Positions 11,877 to 25,565 of a DNA stretch of 64,000 nucleotides are shown in pieces (position 1 is the first letter of the stretch; each line of letters opens with the position of its first letter). The DNA is from Syngnathus acus. Taxonomy: Eukaryota > Chordata > Actinopteri > Syngnathiformes > Syngnathidae. The notes beneath the pieces were generated by a model that made no database searches, was not told where the DNA came from, and saw nothing but the letters and a program-made list of their open reading frames with translations. The DNA lies in the NCBI RefSeq assembly GCF_901709675.1, contig NC_051105.1:10278604-10342603 (forward strand), in the 5' to 3' direction. The position numbers and the translations under genes were made by a program.

Positions 11877-14800
11877 GGTTTATTGTACTAAAACATCTCA
11901 TCTGAGTACCAGGACTGAAAATTACAGGATTTTTTTAAGCATCAATTAGCCAATATGCGAATTGTAGCAACATAGCCTTTTTGCTAATAGCATGTTGACA
12001 CAAAGCACATAACAGCGATTGGACCAAAATTAAAAAAAAACTCTTGGGCCATCGTTTAAATATCATCAAATAGACAGAAAAATAAATAATTTAATTTTGA
12101 CCTCCCCTTGGCCTGCATCTGTTCGTTGGCTCATTAATAGTCAGCCATCCTCTGCCACCAATTGCAAATTTACTCAGTCCGACTCGGAGGACAACTAGCG
12201 TGCTGTTTCCACTAACGCGAAGGGTCGCCGTGGCGCGGCCGCCCGACATGACCGTCGTTATCTGGGGTGGAAATGCGTGTGTCCAGAAGTGAGGGCTGAG
12301 CCTTGTGCTGTGGAGCAAGGCCACCTCGCAGCCTTTGTGCCCCGTAACAAGCCCAGCTCAGGCTCCAGCGAAGCGAGAAATTGTAAACTCTCCGGAGAGG
12401 CCCAGCGAGAAGATAAGGGCTCCGTGTTGGCTGCCAATGTGCATGTGGATGAATCTGATAGAGGCCGCTCCCACGCCAGAATGGGAGTGATGATACCTCC
12501 CCTTCTATAGTGACTTATGTTTAATCCCCTTTGCCCGTGTATTCACTTGCAAATACTCCTGTCACCATTAATATGTATTAACAGCCCTCACGCTCAGCTC
12601 AATACAGATTTACTCGAGTCTATTTTTCCCCCACACGCTGGCCGTCTTTGACCGACCAGAATAGACCAGAATGTACCGCTGGTGTTCGGGCCGCCGAATC
12701 TTGATCGCCGAGCTTTGTCGCGTCGTCACGTGACAGGCGTTTTACGAGCTGCGGGAAACAGCAGCATCATTCACTCCTGACAATAAGATTGAATATTCAA
12801 AGTTCTTGTTTATTAATATCATTAATGACATTCAATGATGTCGTCTAACAAGATAAGAAATGTTGGATGGGATTTGTTTGAGACTCCTCTTGTCGGAGGC
12901 TTAATCCAGACAAAGCCCTGAGAGGCTCATTAGAGCCCGGTGAGGCCTTAAGCTGACTCGGCTCGCATTAAAGCCCAGCCCAGAGCAGCCTGTCAGCTCG
13001 CTGGCACGACCCAAATCAAGCTGTCAATTACCAGACATGTTTATGGAAATTACATGTTTGTTAACATGCTGGAAAAATGTGCTCTCGCCTCGGGCAGAAT
13101 GTGTTAGGAGAAACAATTTTTGTTCAGCGGTCACCTTTCAAAGGGATGAAGGTGATCCTCATCGGATCGTAGACACAAGGGGGATTGTAAACGCTCCCTT
13201 GGCTAATGTGAACGCCCACTGCGTAGAAGCACAACTGGTAATCAAAGCTGAAATCCGTACATGATAAGATGCTTTTGTTTATTAAGACAGTTTCCTTGTG
13301 TCTTGGCAGTTGTTCCGCCCCTTTTTGTCCTCTTCGACGTTAGACTGTAGCGTCGCCTGTTTGACTAACAGCACTGGACAAAGGCAACTTTTTAACATTT
13401 AGAACATTGCGACTGTACTTTTAGTAATTTTTTTTTAACATTTATAACCCGATTGGCAGTGATTTAATAGTTCAGTGGGAAAGAAATTCTAAAAAGTTGA
13501 AACATTTATTTATTATTTTATGATTATTATTTAATTAAATTTATTCCAGCATCCAAACTTTTTTTTTCTTAACTTGACTTCTTTTTTAAGTGATGAATAA
13601 ATTATTCCTTGGCTTTCAACACAGCGTGAGACTGCCCTGGTTTTAGCGTTCTTTTTGTTTTTAAGTTATGTTCAAATGTCTTTTGTTTCCTGTTTAATTC
13701 TTTTGTTTGTGTGGAAATTTTTCTTCCATCCCATATATTCTCTATTTGATTTGACACTTTGAAATCATTTATCTCCTAAAATAAAAGTATGCCATATAAA
13801 TGAATTAATTTCAACACTATGTTTGCGTCAGGTCCCTGTTTGATTTGATTTTTTTTCTCCGCTTGGGCATAAAAGTGGTGATTTTAGCCTTGCGAGGAAA
13901 TTGAGCCGATCGACGTGCACATTTGGCATGTCTGGCTGAGCTCATCTTAGACAAGGTAATTTTGCCGGAGCAATTACCACCGTAATGTATTTCAAAGTCG
14001 GGGCATTTGCTGCTGCTTAGGTGAACCTCTGACAGCATGTTTTGATTTTCAGCCAATTGTTCGCCTCACTCGAAGATCACATCCACGGCCACGGTTCTCC
14101 TTCCCTACGTAACAATCCGCCATGATGCCGTTAACATCTAATTACCTCACTATACTCTGACTTGGTAGATTTGACGGAAAACTAAGTAAATATGTCCACG
14201 AGGGACTTTACGGTCCTGTTCGTAGTGGACCCGTATTACCTGGCGGGGATGGTGCAAATGCCCCAGAGAATGTCAGTGCGCAGTGAAACTGTCATCACAC
14301 AATTACCCCCACCATTACAGGCCCAACATCTCCATGTAATGGCCGTGACACTCTTTATAATTCAGATTGTAGTCGTAGTCAGCGGCACTTAAACGCTGCT
14401 GCACTCTGTTTTATGAAAAGATAAAGATCTGTGTAATCTGCCCGGTGCTCAACCATCCCTTGAATGCTTGTCAGGCAGCGTTTTTGTCATTCTCAACAAA
14501 AAAAAAAAAGTTGGCATAGCCCAGAGCATCTTTCTTTGTTGGACTGGCGAGTCTCTCAATGAAATTTTTTTTTCTTTTGTTTTTTTTCTTCAAAATTACG
14601 ATGTAACGTTTTTGCTGATTTTTACCGTCCAAACATTAAATCATAAAATAGGATAATTTCAATTTAAATTCATACCTTATTTTTAAATTGATTATTAAAA
14701 TAATTATTAGTTAAAGCCTAATATACTCAAGAAAAACAAAGTGGCCATTGTGGTTGACCTAAAAAAAATTTTTTAATCCAAGTCGTACTTAAACCATCCT

Positions 14801-15059
14801 TGGAAATGGTCACATGCAAGAGCAGAGAAGAAGCGTGAGAATAAAAAGGAGAGCAGATTTGTGGTGCCAGTAAAAGAGCATCTGGAAACATTCCAGCTGC
14901 AGAAAGGCGGGCTGCCAACTTGCGCGTGCTACCAGATTGGGTTTAACACGCCAGATTGATTGTAATTGTCTGATCAATCCAATGTTTGTCGGCGCTAATG
15001 CCCTTTATTATGGCTTGTTTTTCTTTCCTGCTTTTTCCTCTACTGATTCTTCTTCCCCA

Positions 15060-15475
15060 GGGATGGTCTGCGTCAACAGTTACAACCCAGCGCTATATGA
15101 AAACATAAATGCACCACCAAGTTCTCGTACTGTGTCGCCAAAAGAAAAAGTGGCACAACATATAAAAAAAGACTCTAATGTGTGTGGAGGGTTTTTTTTC
15201 ATGCAGGTGCACTTTCCAATCATGGCTGAAGAGTTGGTAAACCATTCTTGAAGCTTTTCTATCATCTCCTAAATGTCTACTCACAGCAAATGAGTCACGT
15301 TTAAATCGCCCCCCCCTCAGATATAGAAAGTGCTATGTGGATGCTTAACAAACCCAATCATAAAGAACTCATTTGCCTGTATTGTTGGACAAGTGTTCCT
15401 CGCAGTTTGGCCAAGGTACATTGCAGTCCAAGAACAATTATGGCATTTCGCAGAAACAGTACGGGGCTAGTGAAA
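15060..15475 (+). other. Exon-like ORF segments, unidentified
   Basis: Two stretches look coding but are not recognised. One follows a CT-rich TTCTTCCCCAG at 15050-15060 and stays open to 15251. The second follows CCCCCCCTCAG at 15320, reads DIESAMWMLN with a later CLYCW, and is open until a GTACAT donor near 15476. The phases of the two do not join with the obvious donors, so they may be remnants or chance. Confidence 0.15.
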
Positions 15476-15699
15476 GGTACATTTTCCAGGTCTATGACTC
15501 TCCAACGTGATTGTAATTGTTCTGACTTAAGTGTTGATGCAAAGTTTTTACCTTGGGCCTCTTGATTTGTTTGACTGCCTTGATTTTTTTTTTTTTACTT
15601 TTCTTGCACAAAAGTTTGACTTTGCTAACACATATAGATTTTTTTTTCAATTTCCTTTCTTTGTCTCTCATCCAAAAAATGGCAAATGAAAGACCCTGA

Positions 15700-15901
15700 A
15701 TGATTTTGAGGAATTTATTTAATTTCTCATGATTGCGACTGGCATTTAATATGCGGTTATCTTTAGCAATGTCTGTAAAACAAAATGTGAAAAATAGGCC
15801 ATATCAATAAAAATATTTTTTCAAAAATAAATCGTTTGCAATTTGAAAATTCTATTCAACTACGTCATGTCGATTTGAATTGTTCTTTTTTGTTCAGCCC
15901 T
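15700..15901 (-). mobile_element. Degenerate hAT-like terminal fragment, inverted
   Basis: Ends GTTCAGCCCTA, the reverse complement of the terminus at 10629. The preceding A/T-rich stretch contains CAATTTGAAAATTC and GATTGCGA motifs seen in this class of fish elements. Confidence 0.3.
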
Positions 15902-18900
15902 AACTGGTAGGTTCGAAAGGAATAAAGTACATAGTTGAAACTACTCCACGTCCTCCCTTGAGGCCCCCGCTTGACTTTTAAAAGTTGATCTCTGCTGATA
16001 TTTGTTCTCATCAGTAAGTTAACAACCTTCCTTCCTTCCGCCATGCAGGCACCTTGACGAAGCTTAAGATCAGTCTAACTGGCAGAATTTACAACTCCTC
16101 TATTTTTCACACGACACAATCAATAGTGGGACTGAAGAAGAGGGATAAAAATTTATGGTATCTTGCAATTTAATGGTTGAAAAGATGCAATTTGAAAGAT
16201 CATAAATTGTGAAGGAGCTCACGCTTCATTGCTCTTGATTCAGTGCTTGCTGTTAGAACTTGATTTGCGAGTGTCTGCAAAGTGTGATTAACGAGGCGAT
16301 CAATGTGCAGTGCAGTACGCCGTGGCCCTCCTAATGCTCTTCATTAGAATAAATAAAATAAATTGACTGCAGCTCTATGAAAACTCCGTAATGGTTAAAA
16401 ATCAAAGAGTGTCAGCCCCTGTAGCCACCATTTAGCTCCTCTTGGCCCGCGTCCGTCTTCTATCCCGGGCCAGCGGGGACCCAATGGGAGGGAGGGAGGG
16501 GGGTCGAAGCCACCGCTGCTTCGTTGACTGGTAATCATAAATCGCAAGGCTTTGTCGTCGGCCTGTTCCGTTTGCGGAGTATGAATGCATGAAATAGCAT
16601 TTGAAGCTGATAAAAGCTCGGCTGAACGATCGCCCTGCGCTCTCGGGAGCGTATTGTTTGGAATAACATTTACGAGGAACATTTATTCCAGTTCACCTCA
16701 TGATGTGGCAGACAGCTCGAGTGTTGTGTCCGATTTAGCTTTAATATTCATCGCTCCTGGCTGCTGCGCTTCTATTCTTATTGTCTCGACAGATTAGCTA
16801 CACAAATGGCCGCAAAATCACTTGTGGCCTCGACCTTCCTATTGATTTCCTTTCCACTAAAATCAATGTATATAAGCAAGAAAAGATTAATATTTTCATC
16901 TCCATCCTTGGAAGACAAAATATTGACTCAAAGGGTCATGTCATGTGTCATTTGCTTACGATATAATAGAGATAGCTTTTTGGACGTTATTGCAAACATC
17001 GTATTATAAGAGTGGCAACGCCAACAAATAGCTTGGCTGCACCCTCTCTGGTCGGTTCTGGTACTACACCACACTTGGTTTTGGTCATCTCAGTAAAACC
17101 AACTTCGTTTTAAAAATAATGTTAGAAAATCCGAAGTTTTAGTTGCTGACCACTGATGTCGATTACTGCTACTTATTTTTTTAAACTGCACCAGTTTGTA
17201 CCTTGACATGGAAACAGAAAGGTACAAACTTGGTCTCTTTGCTAGTCTGGACAAAAAAATGGAACCCTATTTTTAACACGCCTTGTTCTTTTGGAGCGTT
17301 GCAGTAAAAGAAGTCAATCACATGTTCAAGTTAACCTTTCATGCTTGGTATAGTATAATATGGCGTGACTTTTTTTTTTTTTTTTTCCTCTCAGGCATAT
17401 TCCTTCCCGGTGTTCCTCTCCTGCTCAGCCCAATCTTGATGAGCTCTCTGCCCATTAAACATGACCTGAGAGCTCATTTTACACGGAGCCGTTTAATTGC
17501 GTGTTGCCGGGCTACTCGTCTTATTAGGCTAAGTGCCGACTCCTACGGCGACTCCGTCAAGTGAAGGTGCTAGCCGCAGAACTTTTCCACCTCGCTGCTC
17601 CCCCGCTGCTCATTACTGAAGTCATCATCACACAAGTCACTTTCTAATAGATTTGTGTCAATTTACAGATGAAACGACTCCTTTGCCAGCTTTGACCCCG
17701 ACTCGATACTTATGATGATGTTCCGAATTACTCTGCAAGTATTTTAGTCAGATTGTGTCTCCGGAATATAACGTGGCCTGGATATGTTTTCCCGTATTTT
17801 ATATTCCTAAGAAAAGATTGTTGACACGTCAACATGGCTTTGGTCCAAGCGGACCTTCTTGCCGACCTAAATGGGAGTTTCCTCAGTTGCCTTGCGTGCT
17901 TGAGGTATAGTCAAAGCCCAGACATGGAGGACACTGATATCTTCCATGAGAGAGCTCCAGATACCCTCACGTAATTATTTAAGCTTCCTAGAGTGAATTA
18001 TTTTTGTTTTCATGATGATTTCCCCGGGTGTCTCTTTTCAAATGGAAGACAATGCGCACAAATATTTCTATATTCATCTTCTTTTTTTTTACATTCCGCT
18101 AATATTCCATGAAGCCTATTTCATACCTGAACCCAACCTACTCAAAATCGTATGATATTTTGTTCATTATGTTTTTAATATTAATAATGTTGTACGCTGT
18201 TTTGAATGTTGAAGCAATGCTGCTCAGTTTCTTGTCTGCTCGGCTAACACGGAAATGTAAACGCGTCAATGTAGTAAAACTCAAACAGCAGACTCCTCAT
18301 CAGCATGGCACGAGGAGCGTTAGGGGGGCACGTGGCTGTGAATAGGCCTCATCAGCGAGGGCAAAAGGTTCACGTCCTCGTATTAGTTCCAAACGAATCG
18401 CCGTGCTCGACCCAAGGCAAATAAGCTCCTAGAGGCAATTATTTGCAATCACTAAATGTATTATTCATTATAAAAAGATTTTCTTGTTCTTACACCGGCG
18501 TAATTTGCTATTGTTCGTGCAAAGAAAAAAAATGGCAAGCAAAAGCGTGTCATTGAACAAAGAGATTTTTTTTTTTTTTTAAATGACTGCTTAAAAGTCT
18601 GCATCAACTTTCAAAGCTCGAATGAAACAGAGCCTCATTGTCCACTCAGCCTTGGTGAGATTTGTGACACGTCTCGTCTCGGTGTAATCATCGGGCTGTT
18701 TTTATTGACCTCATCAGTGTGTATTGTACTCTGAGAGCTTGGCGTCACGCAGCTGCCATGCACCTCAGGTGAGCGTGCAACAAAATGCCTCACCCAGTAA
18801 CAAGCAGCACACAATTACGGCAAACTTTGCCTCCAGTCTTTTATCCACCTTCTGTTTTTCTCCCCCCCTCCCCTTCTTCTTCGCCTTCTATCTATCTTTG

Positions 18901-21900
18901 CAAAGCGTAACATACTGATTGGTTTTGCAAAAAAAAGAATATCACGCTAATTAGCAATTCCATCACGTTGTGGTGTTTTTTTTTTTTTGCTCTGCATATT
19001 TCTCCCTTACAGATAGGAATGCAATTAAAGACAGTGTTGTTATTTATTTCTCTCTCTCTCGCTCTACAAAATAATTTAAGTTGATGTAATTAGGGAGAGA
19101 GACAGATTTTTATGTAAATGTATTTTTCTGTATAATATATATATAAATATATATGTAGAGAATATATGTGAGAAAATGTACAATAATATATAAATAAAAA
19201 TAAATAAATGTAAAAAAAAATTCAGTAACTTAAAACACAATAACAAAAAAAAGTTAAAGTAGGTTAAATGTCACAGCTGCCATAAAAAGCGTATCAACAT
19301 TGACAGTCCGACACGTCTCGACGTGCAAGTGTACCCAATGTTTTGGCCTGATATGCTCCAATCGCCTCTCATCATTTCCAATTGGAATAAATAATGCATG
19401 CGGGAGCAAATGAGTCTAATTAGCAAGCAGTTTGGGTCCTTTGATAAAGCCGAGGCTTGTTTCTATGAGGGGCAGGAAGCTGTGTCATCAGTCAGCCCTG
19501 AACCGATTAGCATCTGGAATGGAGGCGGGGCCAAGTGCTCCTGTGCGACCAAGTATGCCCACAAACCAAATAACTCCAACACAAGGACCAACTTGCAGTC
19601 GTCGGGTGCCGTAAAATCATTCGCCACGCTGCGTTTTCAGGCCGAGCTAAAACACAAAAGGAGGATTTGGGGTGCCTGCTCTCGCGCTCATTTGTGACAC
19701 AAAGTTGTTGGGTGTCAAGAGGCTTCTGGAATCGCTATTGTTGCCTCAGCATAGGGCCTAACCAATCAGGATTTTTCTTTTCTAGCCCGATGCCACTTCT
19801 GATCTTTGACAGAGTAAAATCCCTCAAATATTTTGATATCACAAAAGCTTCGTTTGAATCGACGGTCAATTCCGGTGTGGCTTGGCAACGCCGCCTAGCT
19901 CAGCTACAAAGCGATGCCGAGCGGATTTTCCCGAGACATATTTGGCGACGATAATTAGCTGACACCAACGCACATCTTTCGCCTGAGGATGTGATGAAGA
20001 TGATTCTCAGCTTGAGTTCAAACATGGCTATTTGCAACATACATTTTTCCAACAAAAGCAGTGTGTTCATACAGAACATTAATGTCTGCCAAATCTATTA
20101 TAGGAACAGTAATGACTAGCAGATAATTAGCCCTCCCACTCCGACTCGACCGCTGGATTTCTCTCATTTCAAAACATAATTGTCTGTGATTGAATCAGAG
20201 ATAATTCTATGTACTTTGAGGGCGAGGTGACTTTCCGTAGGCACGGCGGAAGTCTCATGAGACTTGCCAATTCAACGGTAAACAAAAAAAAAAACTTTCA
20301 ATGTACTTCTCGCGATTTTCCTGCCGAAGCTTGCAAAAGTCAGACGACGGGAAGTTTAATTAAGTAAGAACCTGTTGAGGAACGCTTCCAATGGCGCTCG
20401 TCACAATGAGCGAATTTATCTCCAGGCGGTATGCTGTCTCTTTATCCAAATGTTCTCCTGAGGGACCCCTCAGTTAATTGAATACATTAAAGCCAAGTGC
20501 CGGAGGCTTTATTTATTTTTCTCCGTTGCTCAGACTTGTTTAAAGGAGACCAACTGCTGTTGTTTGGCCCCCTTCTAGATTTGAGATGGTCTCCACGCTG
20601 GGAGTCTTGTGCAGGATTTGTGCTTTGAGAGAAGATTTTGTGTAACCCAGAGACTTTTTTCTAAGGACCCCTGAGCTTCAAATGTCAAATGTGCCAGTTT
20701 GTAGCTACAGTGTCAAAGCACAGGAAATAAGATTTTACCAAATCCTCCATTAAGATAAGCAACACCTTCTGCCCACAAAAAATTTTTTTGATTTGTTTTC
20801 CGAACCTCTTTGCATATTTTGAACAAGTAGGTTGATTTGAAGTCGCCATTTTGAACAGTTTTGTTGTGTATTAAAGTTGACCTCTAACAGTGGGAGGTTG
20901 TTTCTTCTTCGAAAATACTGGTAGTAAAATTTGTATTTTTAACCACAACACATTTATCATCAAATCAAAACGTATATAAAAATGGCCACAATATTTCTAA
21001 AACAAGCAGCAAGACTGTCAGTTGTGGTGAATTATGGATATTATGTGAAGTGTGAAATGCAGATGGTGGTTGTCTCCCTCAGAGGGCACTGGGGTGAAAT
21101 CCCCGGACAATAGTCATTCGTCAACATGCTCTTCGCCGCTATTGTCGCATTCATCACTGTGACGCCCCGAAAGACACTTTTACAAGCGCATTATTCGCTC
21201 ATTAATTCATCTTTCTGTTACAAAGTTCAACTCAGGAGTTGTTTTGATAAATTCAAATGGATTTAAAAAATAGCTTGCTGAGGTTCGATGCACTTTGTAT
21301 TCATTAAATGCTAACATTAGCCGAGCATTACCGCAAAAGAACGCAGCTTAACATTGACTTATTTCAATGAACATGACGTTAAATGAAAAAAATCAACTTT
21401 TTGTATCGTTTCAGTTTCACCCAGTTTTAGCTTCAACAATCTAATTTGAATAAGTAAAACATTGTCATCGACCGTGACTCCTGTTTCAGGCCTAATGTAA
21501 GATTTAAAGTGAACAAGGTGATTAAGAGCTGCAAGGCCTTTATGTCAATGAATAAAGATCCCAAGTTAAATTCTTCTTTTTTTTTTTTTTGTTCTTCCCC
21601 CACACAGAAAGTGCCTGGTGTAGGCAGCCTTTAATCACCTCCCTGACAGGAATAACTGCTTTCATTTAACCTTGAGTGAAGATCATGAATTGTAAAGCGT
21701 TTAATTGGAAACACCATTTAAGAGACGGAACAGAGCAAATTGTCGCCGATTGAAAGGCCCGCATTGACAGACAGTGGCGGCGAGAGGCACCTCAATTAAA
21801 GCTGATCTGTATTCAGTGGCCATGTCACTCGCCCGCCATTACCGCCGGGACTCTTTGATCATCTCTGACGACAAACTTTGCTCAGCTTTTCCTGTTTTCA

Positions 21901-22770
21901 ACAGACTCGGCGTCCAGGAAAAGACTGCACGACGAGTTTTTCATTGTTATTAGCCATCAGCCGCCTAATTGAAATGTTTCCAAAAAATAACAATGGCGTC
22001 TTTGTGAAACTCGGCTCTAATGACGTTCTCTCGGTAGACAATCGTTCCGGTGAGGTGCAAAAGTGTGTCAAGTGGTACGCACGTTAATTGTTTTCCTGCC
22101 ACTGACATGAGAGAGAAGAAATTTCAATCTGTGTGCCAGACATGTCCTCAGTGACTCAGCCCAAGCAGCGTGGCCCAAGCAACCAGCCCCCGGGGTCACA
22201 TTTTTACATTTTGCCAATTATTATTCCGCAAAGATTTTCCACAAAATACAAAAGTGTTATTTAAATGAAAATAGCTTTGGGAGGATTTTGTTAACTAGAT
22301 CCCCCCCTCACCCCAAAAGTGAAACTGGGGAGCCCTTCCGAGTGCCTGAGGGGGGATCTCCACAAAAATGAATTTGTAGATTAATTTCACTCTGTTGGAA
22401 CTCATAATTTGGTACCAGAAGAATAAATTGTTTTGAGGGCATGTCTCTTTATCACCGAGGTCTCACACTCATTGTTGTCGTCGTAGTTATGATTTCCACT
22501 ACAGATGATTGATAGCTAAACTAATTCACAACCACTGTTGGATGTAAGGAGTTTAGAAACCCTTAAACGAGGTCATGCCATTGGATTGATGATGACTTCC
22601 TAAGATAACATTGATATGTTTTTGCTTAGCCATGAAACTAAAATGGCCTGATAGCAGTTGACAATAAAATTGCAGTTTGATTTTCTCAAATCTTCTCAAA
22701 GATTTCAGTACTGGGAACATGGTCGACAATATTTTCCAGCTGGAGTTAAACAGAGACTTTGGGGTTACAG

Positions 22771-22812
22771 AATGAATGAATAAATAAATAAACGAACGAA
22801 CGAACGAATAAA
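22771..22812. repeat. Tetranucleotide microsatellite (AATA)n(ACGA)n
   Basis: Short tandem tetranucleotide runs that switch from AATA-type to ACGA-type units. Confidence 0.7.
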
Positions 22813-24530
22813 GTGCGCTCAACTGTTATTCATGCCATGCTGCAAACAATTCGTGTTGCTTTTAAGTGGTGAAAAAAATCCCCGATTATAAAGTAGTGTC
22901 TGGTGCTAATAATGTCTGAGTTCTCCCTTTCTTTCTTTTCATTTATAAGAAGTAAATTGAACTTATTACAATCATGTGTCTGGCCCACTGGTCATTTTTT
23001 GACCTTGCGCGTGGAAGTGCTTTGACATATTTGTTTGAACAATACGTACGCAGTCTTGTAAAAGTCCTCACTGTGTCTTGGATTCACGAGCACAACAAGT
23101 GTGACAAAGGGTCTGAAGGACTTAATGAAGTAAAAATTAATGAAGCACGTGAGCACCTCCATGCTCCATTTATAATGTATGATCTCAATAAAATCGATCT
23201 AATGTGCCAGGTCTCACTCAAGGTAGGAATAGATTTACGGATTACGGCCCCTGGTCATTTCCTCCAAATTAATCTCAACTTTCACAGCAATGTTCAGCCT
23301 TCACAACTCCACATGTATGGATTGTCTTCCCCCGACTCTTTAAATGAAGGCAAATGTATTGACAAAGCCAATGAAAAGTTTGAGCGATTGAGTTGCCTGT
23401 ATTAGAGCGCCCCCGTTAGATCGCAACGTGAATGACAGTTCTAATTAGAATTAGGGTATGGGAAATAGATTTATTCGCTGTGGAGGTAGAAACTACATGT
23501 GCTTGACGATTGTAAGAATTGTATTGCTCTGTTTGACAACTTTATTTAGTATCATTGTGAAAAGTATTTATTGATTGATTGAACATTCGTATTTTTAAAC
23601 GACTTTGTTGGTAATGATAAAAATCTGACCATCTTGTGTTGGCCATGCAACGAAGCCATGTTCGGTCTGCTATCATTTTATTCAAATATACTTTAATGTC
23701 ATTAACTATTAATTGATCGATCATGTAATAAGAAGACAAGCACATGAAAAAGACAACCTGTCCACACCTGCCATGCACAAGAGCCAAATTTCAGTGTGAT
23801 CACGCTTTCCTTTTAAAAGCGCCACTCAGTGCACTTGTGCTTTTCCTTTGTTAGGGTGACTTGGCAATTTCCCGCGAGATGGACCAACCGCAGACAGCTC
23901 TTTGCTTTCGATAATGTAACCGAGACAGCACAGCCCGAGCGCTGTTTCCATCGCGGCGTGTTGGAAGCCTCCTGCCACTCTTAGATACTCGCTATGCATG
24001 GACCTCCTCCTCTCAGGAAGCGCATACTCCGCTGGAGCTTTGCTTTACGGAGGACACCTTTTTTTTTTTTTTGTTGCATATAGACTTTCATCCTCCTGTG
24101 TCTTGACATACATCAAATAAACTGGATTCTAATTAATCAGCATATTCTGACCCGAAGCTTGTGATTGTGCCGTCTCGGCTAAAATCAGTGCGGACCTTCA
24201 GGTCTCCCTGCAGCCATAATGAAAATATCAGTCAATCAAAATCTTTATTACACTGTGAAGCAATTGCTTATCTCCACATGCGCATACAAATCGAAGCTGC
24301 GCTGTTCGTGAAGCCACGGCGGCAGTTGCTTAGGCAGTAGAACACATTGCCCAGGAACAAGAGGGTCGGCGGTTCAAATTCAGCTTAGAGGTAGATATCC
24401 TTGCGTCCTTGAACAAGACATTTCACACACCTTGCCTCCAGGTCTTCATTTTAAATGAAAAAGTGTTCTCAATTGACTTACTTGGGTAAAAAAAAAAGTT
24501 CAAACTTTACGGCCAGTGTTATCAAGTTGC

Positions 24531-24835
24531 TCCCATATGGATAACATGTTATTTTGCTCCCCGTCTCGAGTTACGACTGTTATGATAAAGCGAGTTGCGC
24601 AGTCTTGTGTTTCGCGACTACAGATTCGTCACAAGTGACTTGGAACTTGCCTGATTCCAAAACTGTTCAAATTCTCAATAAAAACGCTGAACGATACGTC
24701 TCGTTTGCATTTCCGACTGGCTGCAAGAAATAGCAAACACTAAAACAAAAAGAAAAGAAAAGTCATAAGCAGGATTTGAACCTGTGACGCAAAGTAATAG
24801 AGTACAGGTTCTTACCCTAACCCAAAACGAAGAAG
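24531..24835 (-). mobile_element. tRNA-like SINE/TIR arm, left copy
   Basis: About 270 bp are the reverse complement of 26270-26535 with high identity. On the minus strand it has a B-box-like GGTTCAAATCC near 24775-24790. Together with the right copy it forms a 2-kb structure with long inverted arms. It could be one arm of a foldback element or one of two opposing SINEs. Confidence 0.55.
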
Positions 24836-24917
24836 AAAATGACGTACCTTCCGGTTCACGAACGAGTCGTGAATTGCATTTCCCGTTTACCAACTGCACG
24901 GATCTGTGAGTGAACGA

Positions 24918-25565
24918 GTCACTTTTCACTTTCAGTTCAGTTTTGGCCATGATTTTTCCCTAATGTAGTGGCCTGTTATCAAGTGCACCTGAAAATGGCG
25001 GTGTACCTAATGGAGTGTCCGTGTGACGTCACAGATCAAACAGCCAATCAGAAAGTGGGGGTGAGGGCGGGTGTGGCACTTAAACTTAAACCAGGGGTGT
25101 CGACCTCCAGTCCTCGAGGGGCCGCGTTCCAATATGTTTTTCAAGTTACCCTCGTTAAACACACCTGCGTGAAAAGATTGTTCATTTTCACGTTCTGCAG
25201 GAGCTAAAACTTTTCACGCAGGTGCACTTAACGAGGGAATCTTGGAAAACATGTTGGAATGCGGCCCCAAGGACTAGCGCTTGACACCTGTGACCTTTGA
25301 CCATGATATTTCCCTAATAAAGTGGCCTCTTATTAGGTACACCTGAAAATGGTGGCGTACCTAATGGAGTGCCCAAGTGACGTCACAGATCAAACAGCCA
25401 ATCAGAAAGTGGGGGTGAGGGCGGGTGTGGCACTTTTCACTTTCAGTTAAGCTTTGGCCATGATTTTTCCCTAATGAAGTGTCCTGTTATTAGGTACACC
25501 TGAAAATGGCTGTGTACCTAATGGAGCGTCCGTGTGACGTCACAGATCAACCAGCCGATTCGGTG
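24918..25565 (+). repeat. Tandem repeat of about 145 bp, three copies
   Basis: Three copies of a unit containing GGCCATGAT, an ATTAGGTACACC...GGTGTACCTAAT inverted repeat, GTGACGTCACAGATC and AGCCAATCAGAAAGTG. They lie at about 24918-25080, 25295-25440 and 25435-25565. The third copy stops at AGCCGATT. A hairpin element interrupts the array between copies 1 and 2. Each unit carries a CRE-like TGACGTCA and a CCAAT core. Confidence 0.7.
25092..25290. mobile_element. Hairpin MITE, hAT-like ends
   Basis: A 199-bp palindromic element starting CAGGGGTGTC and ending GACACCTG. The two halves (about 85 bp each) are near-perfect inverted copies around a short loop near 25175-25205. It is inserted into the tandem array. 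No clear 8-bp target duplication was seen. Confidence 0.65.

Larger units (their letters stand above)
8665..24530. other. Long non-coding interval between sp3 and cdca7
   Basis: About 16 kb with no recognisable protein-coding gene. Much of it is unique-looking, moderately AT-rich sequence with repeated TAATTA/ATTAAA-type cores set in complex sequence, for example around 12830-13030, 18940-18970, 19380-19450 and 20460-20530. The matching human interval between CDCA7 and SP3 is a gene desert, so these may be enhancers. Conservation cannot be measured here. Transposon fragments inside it are listed separately. Confidence 0.4.

Noticed and set aside
10629-15901. A single 5.3-kb hAT transposon bounded by TAGGGCTGAAC ends
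   Set aside because: The ends are inverted matches, but no 8-bp target duplication is visible and the interior shows no transposase and looks like ordinary intergenic sequence.
22771-22812. CRISPR-like array
   Set aside because: It is a simple tetranucleotide repeat. No spaced repeat array is present anywhere in the window, and this is vertebrate DNA.
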